From positions 110,110,644 to 110,174,643 of the forward strand of contig NC_000075.6 in the NCBI RefSeq assembly GCF_000001635.26: 64,000 nucleotides of DNA, read 5' to 3'. The position numbers and the translations under genes are program-made. Origin of the DNA: Mus musculus (taxonomy: Eukaryota > Chordata > Mammalia > Rodentia > Muridae). The notes under the pieces are model-generated. The model was not told the origin of the DNA, did no database searches, and saw only the letters and a program-made list of their open reading frames with translations. This document shows positions 21,038 through 31,600 of the stretch, piece after piece; within the stretch, counting starts at the first letter, position 1; every line of letters starts with the position of its first letter.

Positions 21038-21059
21038 GGGGGGGTGGGGTGGGGTGGGG
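21038..21059 (+). promoter_or_regulatory. G-quadruplex-type G tract upstream of Smarcc1
   Basis: Four G runs (7, 4, 4 and 4) are separated by single T bases, the classical pattern for a very stable parallel quadruplex. It lies about 415 bases upstream of the Smarcc1 ATG at the edge of the CpG island. The same tract could bind SP/KLF or MAZ-type factors as duplex DNA. Folding in cells is inference. Confidence 0.7.
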
Positions 21060-21262
21060 CTCGGCTCGCACTGCACACCCTAGACCGCTTTTTCTAGTAG
21101 AGATACAGAACCTCCTTGAGATTGTTGACCGCCTAACGAATAGACAAACGGGGCCCGGAAGAGTCATTCGTAGTGTCTACCAACAGCAGAGGCTGAGGCT
21201 CAGTTCCGAGAGACCAGAGGAAAAGGCGGGCAGCCTCAGTCCGTAGGGGACTACCGGCGTGC

Positions 21263-21272
21263 TGCGCATGCG
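21263..21272. promoter_or_regulatory. NRF1-type palindrome
   Basis: TGCGCATGCG, a close match to the NRF1 palindrome, is about 200 bases upstream of the start codon inside the CpG island. NRF1 sites are typical of TATA-less promoters of broadly expressed genes. Confidence 0.7.
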
Positions 21273-21309
21273 TACGCCCGCTCTCAGTGCCTGTTCGTTG
21301 CAGCTTTAG
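21268..21309 (+). promoter_or_regulatory. Possible short upstream ORF of Smarcc1
   Basis: An ATG inside the NRF1 palindrome opens a 13-codon frame (MRTPALSACSLQL) that stops at TAG, 164 bases before the main ATG. Its Kozak context is mediocre. It is relevant only if transcription starts upstream of 21,268. Confidence 0.3.
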
Positions 21310-21337
21310 GGTCCAGAAGGGGCGTGGCCGCGCCTCG

Positions 21338-21366
21338 GCGCCGGAAGAGGGTTGGCTGGGCGGGGC
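21338..21366 (+). promoter_or_regulatory. ETS core and GC box in Smarcc1 promoter
   Basis: CCGGAAG (from 21341) is an ETS-family core and GGGCGGGGC (21358-21366) is an SP1-type GC box. They sit 110-135 bases before the ATG, close to where a start cluster would be expected. Confidence 0.55.
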
Positions 21367-21368
21367 TA

Positions 21369-21408
21369 GGAGGAGGAGGAGGAGGTGGCATCTGCGCGCG
21401 CGCGCGCG
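21369..21408 (+). repeat. GGA repeat followed by alternating GC tract in Smarcc1 5' region
   Basis: About six AGG units (21369-21388) are followed within a few bases by a 15-nt alternating G/C run (21394-21408). The tract ends about 65 bases before the start codon and may be transcribed as 5' UTR. Alternating GC is the best sequence for Z-DNA. Confidence 0.75.
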
Positions 21409-21473
21409 GGTGCGAACGGGAAACGCCGCGAGGGCCAGGCTAGGCCGGGCGGTAGACACGACGGACGGTGACT

Positions 21474-21665
21474 ATGGCCGCGACAGCGGGTGGCGGTCCG
21501 GGAGCAGCAGCAGGCGCCGTGGGTGCAGGGGGTGCGGCGGCGGCCTCCGGGCTGGCCGTGTACCGGAGGAAGGACGGGGGCCCGGCCAGCAAGTTTTGGG
21601 AGAGCCCGGACACGGTGTCCCAGCTAGATTCGGTGCGAGTCTGGCTGGGCAAGCACTACAAGAAG
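21474..21665 (+). CDS. Smarcc1: Smarcc1 exon 1, coding part (residues 1-64)
   Basis: The start is the ATG at 21474, with A at -3 and G at +4, a good Kozak context. An in-frame GTG six bases upstream is not needed. The exon encodes an Ala/Gly-rich low-complexity head of about 28 residues. The conserved segment GLAVYRRKDGGPASKFWESP follows and opens the MarR-like fold. The donor is AAG|gtgggt, phase 0. The mouse head is one residue shorter than the human protein as I remember it, so mouse numbering runs one behind human. A 232-codon open frame in another register crosses the same GC-rich DNA and is a composition artefact. Confidence 0.97.
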
Positions 21666-24600
21666 GTGGGTTCGCGCGCGCCCGTGGGGACCGAGGAGCC
21701 ACGCGACGGGGGCTGATGGTGGCTGCCCGCTTCGCATGTCTGGGGCCGCCCCTCCCCCCCCCCCTCCGCGCGCCACGAGGGACAACAAAGGCCGGCTCGG
21801 CGCTTGCCACGCCCCCGCGGGCGACTAGGCACGCGGCGACCTGGCCCCAGCTGCTGGCTCTCTGGGGCCCACGTACTCGCGTGGGAAGCCCCATCTCACT
21901 CTCTCTTATGTGCAGGAGAGGTGGAACTGGACAGAGTCGCAGAGCGTGTGTTTCTGTTCTTTTGTTAGCTGCCTTAGGTGTGTGAACAAAGAGCCCATCC
22001 TAATAAAAGTATCTTGAAGTTTTGTTTAGAGACCAGTTGTTGAGCGTCTAGGTAACTAAGGGCTTGCTACCCTATGTGGATTAGTAGGGGACCTTGGATG
22101 ACTGGCCTTGTGGATTCATGTAGGTTTAAACCTTGTATTGTACAATTGATATAGAACTATTAAAAGTGTTGGTTTTCCACTTCATTGTACTTTAGGTGGT
22201 GTGTAAGGATGTGAGTACAAGCGAGAGTTAGGTTTTTTTGTTTGTTTGTTTTGTTTTTCGTAGCCCTGGCTGTCCTGGAACTCACTTTGTAGACCAGGCT
22301 GGCCTCGAACTCAGAAATCCTCCTGCCTCTGCCTCCCAAGTGCTGGGATTAAAGGCATGCGCCACCACACCTGGCGAGAGCTTAGTTTTTATCATATATA
22401 TATTTTTTGCAATGTTAATTTTTTTGGGAAAAGTGTGTTTCCCGTACTTTAGAATGCAAATTCTGCTGAGTCAGTTGTTTTACAAAAGTCGTGAATTAAC
22501 CCTTTGTTGACACTTTAAAAAGAATTACAACTATTTACTTTGGAGGGGTACACACAACTCCTGTTTTCATGTCCACTTAAGCAAATCAATTCTCCTCGAA
22601 CACCATACTGGTCCAGGAATTGAACTTAGATACTTTTTTTTTTTTCAGAGACAGGGTTTCTCTGTATAGCCCTGGCTGTCCTGGAACTCACTTTGTAGAC
22701 CAGGCTGGCCTCGAACTCAGAAATCAGCCTGCCTCTGCCTCCCAAGTGCTGGGATCAAAGGCATGGGCCACCCGGCTTGAATTTAGATCTTGATGCTTGT
22801 GACAAGTGCTTTTACCCATGTGTTTCCACCTCACTGGCCCCAATAATACCTCTAGTAAAATTTCACCTTTATATAAATGTTGAAAAATGAATCCCTTAGT
22901 TGATATGATGAAACATCCAAAACACTTCCTCTACTCTTAAATTAAGTAGTAGTGGTTACCCCATTGCGGACCCAGAGTGGGTGTTGAGATTTACAAGCCT
23001 GAAAATGCATCTCCATGTCCTGGCTCATAGTTGACATTTAACTGTCTCACCTTGCATAATAGTTGTTTAGTGTTTGTTGAATGAATGAAAAGTTAAACTA
23101 GGACCTGGGGATTTAAATCAGTTTGTAGAGTGTTTGTTTAGCATGGGTTAGGTCTAGAGTTTGAACCCCAGCACCCAGCAGAGAGCCACCAAAACCAGGC
23201 ATTGGTGGCTCTCTGCTGCAGTCTTTTGAGAGGTGTGAAGTTCAAGGCCATCCTTTGTATGGATGGAAGGTTAAGACAAGCCTCAAGTACCAATATCAGA
23301 CTCTGTCTTAAAAAACTAAAAAGGGACAGACTAGTCTGAACCATTTCATTCAGTGTCTGCAGCTTAGTGAAGCCTATTTGTGTTTGACAGGGAGCTTGGG
23401 TTGCTTTGGTAATACACTGGTGTTTTCAGAAGTGGTCATGTCTCTAAAGCTTTGAAGTCAGAAATACAGTTGACTTATTTCTGCTTGGTGTACCTTACAC
23501 TTTGTCCTCTTCCTCCTCTCCCTGCTCTCCCGTTTCTGACACCATCTCACTATTTAGTCCAGACTAGCCTCAGACTTAGAAAGAGCTGCCTCCTGTCTTC
23601 GCCTAGGATTGTAGGCATGGGCCACACACTGGTTCATTAATTATTTCTATTGCATTTTACAGTGTATTTAGGACATACAAATGTAAAGGTTTCTTTGTGT
23701 GCGGAACATGCATGTCAGTGTCCACAGAGGCCAGCAGAGGGCGTCTCATTCCTTGGACCCGGATGTAAACTGTATTATCCGGGTGCTGGGACCTGAACTC
23801 TGGTCTTTGGGAAGAACAGTAAGCAGTCTTTTATCCTCTGAGCCATCTTCAGCACTAGAACAGAAATTTAAATATCAGCAATTAATATGAAACAAGTGAG
23901 ACATGAAAGGTCTCTTTTCTTTCTGCCTGGGCTATAAGACTTCACTTCCAAAAACAAAACAAAAAACCAAAACTCACTGCTCCGAAGCCCCAGAGCTCCT
24001 TTTGTGGGCCGCAGATCCTGCTTTCAAGTCTAGAGTTCTGGGATTATGAGGATGAGCCACAGTGGTGGACTCAAAAAAAAAAAAAAGTTTTGGTTTTAGT
24101 TTCTCTGTGTGGTTGTTTTGCCTGCGTGCATGTCTCTGTACCAGAGTTTGTCTGGTGTATGTCTAATCTAGAAGAGAGCTTTGGATCATCTGGACCATGG
24201 TTTTGAGCTGCCATGGAGTGCTGGGAATCGAATGTAGGTGCTCTGGAAGAGCAGCCATGGACTCAAGTGCTGAGCCTTCCCTCCAGCTCTATCAAAGGTT
24301 TTGCAGTTAATTCATTAGTTACACTTCCCCTGTCACAAAACTACTTCCTGTCTTTACCATTGGTTTTCCTTTTTTTAAATGATTTGTTTATTTTTACTTT
24401 ATGTGTATTGTTTTTAATTTGCATGTATGTCTCTGTGAGGGTGTTGAATCTTCTTGCACTGTGGATATAGATGTGAGCCGCCATGTTGGTGCTGGTCCTT
24501 TGGCAGAGCATCTTAACCACTGAGCCATCTCTCCAGCCTGGTTTTCTTTGTGTGTGGGTGTGTGTTTATGGGTGCTTTTCCTGCGAGTATGTCTGTGTAC

Positions 24601-25593
24601 TCCATACATGACTGGTATCCTCAGGCCTGAAGAGGTCGTGGGATCTCCAACTGGAGTTAACAGACATTTCTGAACTGTCATTTGGGTGCTGGTAAGAGCA
24701 TATAGTCTTGATTGCTGAGCCATCTCATTAGCATTTATGCTCTGCCTCTAAGTATGTACATGATGGGTTTTTATGATTCTTTATAGTGGAGAATGAACTT
24801 TGTACACCTAAAATGTGGTGCTATGGTACTGTTACTTAGTAAGTACTAGGAACTAACATAACATAGCTTTCTCTCCAGCATTAGCTGTACCAGGTTTTAA
24901 ATCCATGTCTTTCTTTATCTTGCAGTATGTTCATGCAGATGCTCCTACCAATAAAACACTAGCTGGACTGGTGGTGCAGCTTCTACAGTTCCAAGAAGAT
25001 GCCTTTGGGAAGCATGTCACCAACCCAGCTTTCACCAAACTACCTGTAAGTGCATGAACTTGTTAGTAGGCATCTCCAGTTTCTGTACTTTTAGGTGTTG
25101 CTTTTAGTTGATTTCCCTTACTATTGCCAGGCAATATAGGGAGAAGGGGGAACAACTTGTACAGAGGAGGTGTTTGTTTGTTTGAGACAGGGTTTCTCTG
25201 TATAGCCCTGACTGTCCTGGAACTCTCTGTAGACCAAGCTGGCCTGGAACTCAGAAATCCACCTGCCTCTGCCTCCCGAGTGCTGGGATTAAAGGCATGC
25301 ACCACCACGCCGCCTTGTTTTTGAGACATCCGCCTTGTTTTTGAGACATCGTCTCACAGAGCCCAGGGCTGGCCTGGAGCTATCTGTATTAGAGGCTAGC
25401 CGTGAACTGTTCCTTGAACCTTTACTTCCTGAGCTGGGATTACTGGAGTGTGCTGTCATCTTCAGCTTAGTGGTGGAATTCTTTTGGGCTGTGCCATTTA
25501 ATCTCTTGTATATTCTGCAACAATCATGGAGAAGTAATATTCTGCTATGGTTGCTCTCTGCTGTGTTGTCTATACTGATACTTGTCTGTTAGA

Positions 25594-25632
<39 letters not shown>

Positions 25633-28600
25633 TAAAAATTTTAAATTTATTTACTTATGTGTGCTTGTATGTGTATGGACACATGCCTGACACAGCAGGC
25701 TTGTAAAGGTCAGGCCAGCTCCCAGGAGTCGATTTTCCCCCCATGTGGGTCACAGGGAGCAAACTCAAGTTGTCAGGCTTGGTAATAAGCGCCTTGACTT
25801 GCTAGCTTCCTTCTCTACCACATGAAGTATGTTTATTAATTTACACAGAGGAAAGCATTGACCAGGATGAGTGTCCTCGGCAGTCAGATAACTGGAATAC
25901 TCTATTGCAGAGCCACAGCAAAGAATGCTTACACAGAATTGGAGACCTTTTGTTCTTTCTGGTTTTTAAGCCTCGGGCCTTGTGCATACTAGGCAAGTTC
26001 TGTAACAGTCTGATTTGACTGGTTCACATTAAAGGTCTGTGATAATTTCTATACTTGTAAAATTATATAAAGGGACAGTGAGGTGGCCGAGCAGATGAAA
26101 GCACTTGCTACCCTGCTCTGATAGCCCAGAGTTCCATCTTTGGAACCTGCACAGGGGAAGGAAAGAACACAGTCTCTTAAATCACCCTTTATGTTAGCAC
26201 TAGTGCTATAGCGCTTGTGTGCCCTCCCACAAAATAAGTAAATACAGTGTTGTGTTTTGTTTTGTTTTGTTTTTCACACAGGGTTTCTCAATGTTACTAG
26301 CCCTAGCTATTCTGGACTCACTTTGTAGACCTCCAACTCACAGAGTTCCGCTTGCCTCTGACTCCCAAGTGCTGGAATTAAAGTCATACACCACTGTTTC
26401 CAGCTAATAAATACAAATTTTGTCAATTAAAAATCCTTTTTCTTTCTTTCTTTTTCTTTTTTGGTTTTTCGAGACAGGGTTTCTCTGTGTAGCCCTGGCT
26501 TTTTTTGTTTGTTTGATTGTTTGTTTGCTTGTTTGGTTTGACTTTTTTTTGAGTTTCTCTATGTAGCCTTGGTTGTCCTTTAATGTAATCTGTCAACCAG
26601 GCTAGCCATGAGCTCAAAGATTCTGCCTCTGTCTCTCTATGTCTTAAGTATTGAAATTAAAATTGTATGTCACCATGACTGGAGAGATGGTTTGGTGATT
26701 AAGAGCACTGGCTGGTCTTCTAGTGGTCTTGGGTTCAATTCCCAGCAACCACATGGTGGCTCACAGCTATCTGTAATGGGATCCAGTGCCCTCTCCTGGT
26801 GTTTGGAGACAGTGGCATTATACTCAAACATGAAATAAATAAATCTATATAAAAAAATTATATGTCACCATGCCCAACTAATAAAAATTCTTAAATGACT
26901 ATACTTTTAACTTTTATGTACCTGTGTGTGTTTCTTTGTGTGGTATGCACATAGCGTATGTGCATATATGCAGGCAAAATGCCATACACAAAATAAATCT
27001 AAGATATATATAGCAACATAATATTCAGTGTAGTCTATCAAATGTCACATGATTTAGAGTAAAATCTGTGCATATGTAAAGTACTTTTTGTTTCAGAGAC
27101 AGTCTCTAGCTATGGCTGTTATAGAATAAAGCTTTTTATTTGGTTTTGATTTTGTCTGGTATAATGTCTAGTATAAATATACACACCTTTTATCCCAGCA
27201 CTTGGGAGGCTGAGGCAGTTGGATCTCTGCATTCAGGGCCAGCTTGGTCTATATAGTGAGTTCCAGGACAGCCAGAGCTGCACAGTGAGAAACAAAACAA
27301 AAATCAGATGTGTTTTTTTCCTCTCAAAATCAGCGTTTTCTCAAATGAGTTTTCTGGTTTGTGATTCTGTAAAAGGAAATTGCATGAGAAAGACAGTTAA
27401 CAGTGTCGGTACTTTATTTTTTGTTTTTATTTTTTTGAGACACAGTTTCTGTTTTGTAGCCTGGCTGTTGTAGAGCTCACTCTAAATCAGGCTGGCCACA
27501 GCTATCCTTGCCTCTGCCTTGAGTGCTGGGTTTAAAAGTCTGCATCACTGCTAGGTCCTTCCTGCCAACTATTTATTTACTTTTTTTTTTTTAACATTTA
27601 TTTATTTATTATAAGTACACTGTAGCCGTCTTCAGACACTCCAGAAGAGGGTGTAAGATTTCGTTACAGATGGTTGTGAGCCACCATGTGGTTGCTGGGA
27701 TTTGAACTCAGGACCTTCAGAAGAGCAGTCAGTGCTCTTAACCACTGAGCCATCTCTCCAGACCCCTATTGATTTAATTTTAAAGATTTATTTGTTATTA
27801 TACATAAGTATACTGTAGCTGACTTCAGATGTACCAGAAGAGGGTGTCAGATCTTATTATAGGTGGTTGTGAGCCACCGTGTGGTTGCTGGGATTTGAAC
27901 TCAGGACCTTCGGAAGAGTAGTCAGTGTTTGCCTGCTGAGCCATCTCTCCAGTCCCCTATTTATTTACTTTTAAAAGTCTTAAAATTTTTTAATTATTTT
28001 ATATACCTGTGTGTCTGAGTGTAGGTCTATGTGCTTGACTCCAGGGTTTATAGAAATGAGAGGAGAGCCTCAGACTCCTAGAACTGGCGTTTTATACTTG
28101 ATCTTAGCCAAAAGGCCGAGAAGCGATAGAACTGGCGTTTTAGTTGTGAGTCACCATTTGGGTATTGGTAACCTCAAAAGTAGTAAGTGCTGAGCCCTCA
28201 TTCCAGCTTAGTAAATGTGATTTTATTTTATTTACTTGTATATTTAGTTTTGGTTATTTTAAATAGGATTTGTAACTGCCCAGTTGTAAATTTAATTTTA
28301 AAGGTGAGAAAAAAAAAGCCCACCTTTCTTTTAGCTTGTTGTGGTAGCTTATTCCTCTGTCTCCACAGTACCTAGAAGATGGAGGCAAAAAGATTAAAGT
28401 TGAAAGTCAGTCTCAGCTGCATTGCTCATTTGACGCCAACATGAGCTGCATGCAAGCCTGTTTCTTAAAAAAGGAAGCTGGGCAGTGGTGGTACATGCCT
28501 TTAATTTCAGCACTCAGGAGGCAGAGACAAGCGAGTTTCTGAGTTTTAGTCCAATGTGGCCCACAGAGTGAGTTCCAAGATAGCCGTGGCTACATAGAAA

Positions 28601-31600
28601 AACCCTGTCTCAAGAAAAGAAAACCACAAATAAGATAAAAGTAAAAAATAGCACTGTGAGCCAGCCCTTGTGGTTGGAGTGGATAATCCAGGTTACCAGG
28701 AGGCTGAAGTCAGTCTTCACTGGCCTCGCTGGGCTGCAGAGTGAGCCTGAGATTAGCTAGGGCATCTGGACACCAGACTTAGAGGAGGCCTGGCAGCACG
28801 GTTGACTGGAAGGGCTTTTTCTTAGCAGATAGGAGGTTTTCAGTATAACATGAATGATGTTATCAGAACCTTTTCTTATTCTTTTGTGCAATTTGTGGTT
28901 TTTAGGCAAAATGTTTCATGGATTTCAAAGCTGGAGGCACCTTGTGTCACATTCTTGGGGCAGCTTACAAGTACAAAAATGAACAGGGCTGGTAAGTTTT
29001 TAATTCATTTCTATGTTTTGATGTGATGATGATAGTTATGTGAAATCATATTTTTTATGTAGAGGATTCTGTAAGAATATTCGTGTTAATGGCAAGGTAA
29101 GGCCTTTTTTTTTTCTTTTTAATAAGTTTTCACTATTTCAGTTTAAGATTCTTTTTCTCAAGTCAGGTGTGGTGGTGTGAACCTCATCCCAGCACTTGAG
29201 GCAGAGCCAGGCAGATCTCTGTGAGAGATCTCTGTAACAACTCCCTCAGACAAAACCCAAAGCAAAACTGGTTTTCTCAGGGAAATAGTCTGTTTTGGTT
29301 TTGGGTACTAGAGATTGAATTGAGGGCCTTGTGCATGCTGAGAGTGTGTCCCTAGCTACAAGGAAATTATGTGCACACACACACTTAGGATAGTTTTGTT
29401 GTTTATTTTTTGTTGTTGTTTTGAGATGGGGTCTCTAGTAGCCTAAGTTGTCCTAAACCCCACTATGTAGACCAGACTGGCTGAGTGGGAATCCTTTGTA
29501 ATTTAATGGCATACTTGTGAAGAATTGTACAACTTATTTTCAGAATTGGAGTGCTGAGAGGTTTATATTTCTGGATGTGGCAAAATTTCTTTTTTTTTCT
29601 TTAATGAACTATTTCTAATAAAATAGCCTTTGTAACACAAACAAATACCAGTTGTTGGTTTTTTTTTTTTAAGATTTATTTATTTGTATTTATTTATTTA
29701 TATGTAAGTACACTGTAGCTGTCCTCAGATACTCCAGAAGAGGGCATCAGATTTTGTTACAGATAGTTGTGAGCCACCATGTGGTTGCTGGGATTTGAAC
29801 TCGAGACCTTTGGAAGAACAGTTGGCGATCTTAACCACTGAGCCATCTCGCCAGCCCCGCAAAATTTCTTAGTAACTTGGATTTCTTCTGAAGGATAGAG
29901 TTGACTTTTTTTTTGTTTGTTTGTTTTTTTGAGACAGGGTTTCTCTATATAGCCCTGGCTGTCCTGGAACTCACTTTGTAGACCAGGCTGGCCTCGAACT
30001 CAGAAATCCGCCTGCCTCTGCCTCCTGAGTGCTGGGATTAAAGGCGTGCGCCACCACGCCCGGCTTAAGAGTTGACTTCTTTAAAAAAAAAAAAAAATCT
30101 TGGGCTGGAGAGATGGCTCAGAGGTTAAGAGCACTGACTGCTCTTCTGGACGTCCTGTGCTCGATTCCTAGCAAACACATGATGGCTCACAGCCATCTGT
30201 AGTGGAGAATCCAATACCATATTTTGATGTGTCTGAAGACAGCTATAGTGTACTCCTATAGATTAAAAAGAAAAACAAAGTCTTACTTTAAAAGTTATAT
30301 TACATTTTTGGGTTGGCTAGATGGCTCAGAGGTTAAGAGCACTCACTGACTGCTCTTCCAGAGGTCCTGAGTTCAATTCCCAGCGAACACACAGTGGCTC
30401 ACAGCCATCTATAATGGGATCCAATGCCCTCTTCTGATGTGTCTGAAGACAGCTACAGTGTACTCACATACACACAATAAATGTAATGTTCTCTTCTGGC
30501 ATGCAGGTAAATGTGCAGATAGAGCACACAGACACATAAAATAGACAAATGTTTATATATTTACATATGGCCATGGGCCTGCCGTGGTGCACTTGTGGAG
30601 GGCAGAAGACAATCTGGGAGTCAGTTGTCTTCCACCACATGGGTTTCAGGGGTTGAACGCCGTTCTTTAGGCTTGGTGCAAAATCCTAAATCTGCTGAAC
30701 ATTTTCTATGGCTCAAAGTTAATGTCTGACATTGTTAGCTGAAAAATACCAAAGGGAATTCTTTTTACTGTGTATATAATTGTATGTATGTATGAGATAA
30801 AATATGATTATTTGATATGTGACTATAATATGATGTTTAAGTGAGGGAAATTCGGTTTTAATTGTGCTGGGGTTGTTGAACATATTTCTTTGGTATGCTA
30901 TACAAAGGATCTCCTGTTTGCTACGCCCCTAGTCTTATTGTCATTAGCATATCCATAACTTTAAATATTTTTATTTTATTCTTTTCAAGCTAGATGATGA
31001 GTTCACAAGTATTTAATTTTTCAATTTTTCTAGGGTCTGGAGATATGGGTCAGTAGGTAAAGGCAGTTTACCTAACTGACAACCTGCATTCAGTCTCCAG
31101 AACCCACAGGGTAGGAGAAAACTGAGTCCTGCTACTTGTCCACTAGCCCCCACATGTGTGCTGTGGCCTGAGCTGCCCAACACACAGGGGCACACAAAGG
31201 AAATACATGCAAGAACAACAAAAAGTAGAAATCTAAAATAATTTCGTAGTAAATATTTCAACTTCATAAGACAGATTTAATGACATTTTCAGTTTGAATG
31301 AAATTATAGACTATTGATTTACTTATTAATTAATTAATTAATACTAATTTATGTGCCTATAATCCTAGCATGTGCGAGGTCAGAGGCCACCCATCCTGAA
31401 CTGTCCCATGTTGCAGACCACCTCATGCTCTTTTTGTCTTCATTGATGGACTCCTAGGCTCTGCTTCCATCCATTTTAGTTTTTTGTTCTGCAAATTTGG
31501 TGCACCTATCATTCATTCTATCTATCTATCTATCTATCTATCTATTTGACTGTTGTGTATATACCGTGACTCAAATAAAAAAAAAAGTGTATCCTGTGTC

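Larger units (their letters stand above)
20960..21900 (+). promoter_or_regulatory. Smarcc1: Smarcc1 CpG-island promoter
   Basis: A sharp rise in G+C and CpG surrounds exon 1, flanked on both sides by AT-richer SINE DNA. I see no TATA box at a sensible distance. An NRF1 palindrome, a GC box and an ETS core instead suggest a dispersed, constitutive housekeeping promoter. The transcription start cannot be fixed from sequence; it probably lies between about 21,250 and 21,440. Confidence 0.85.

Noticed and set aside
21287..21985. 232-codon open frame overlapping Smarcc1 exon 1 in another register
   Set aside because: It starts at GTG, runs past the exon 1 donor into intron, and its Arg/Gly/Ala composition is what GC-rich DNA gives by chance.
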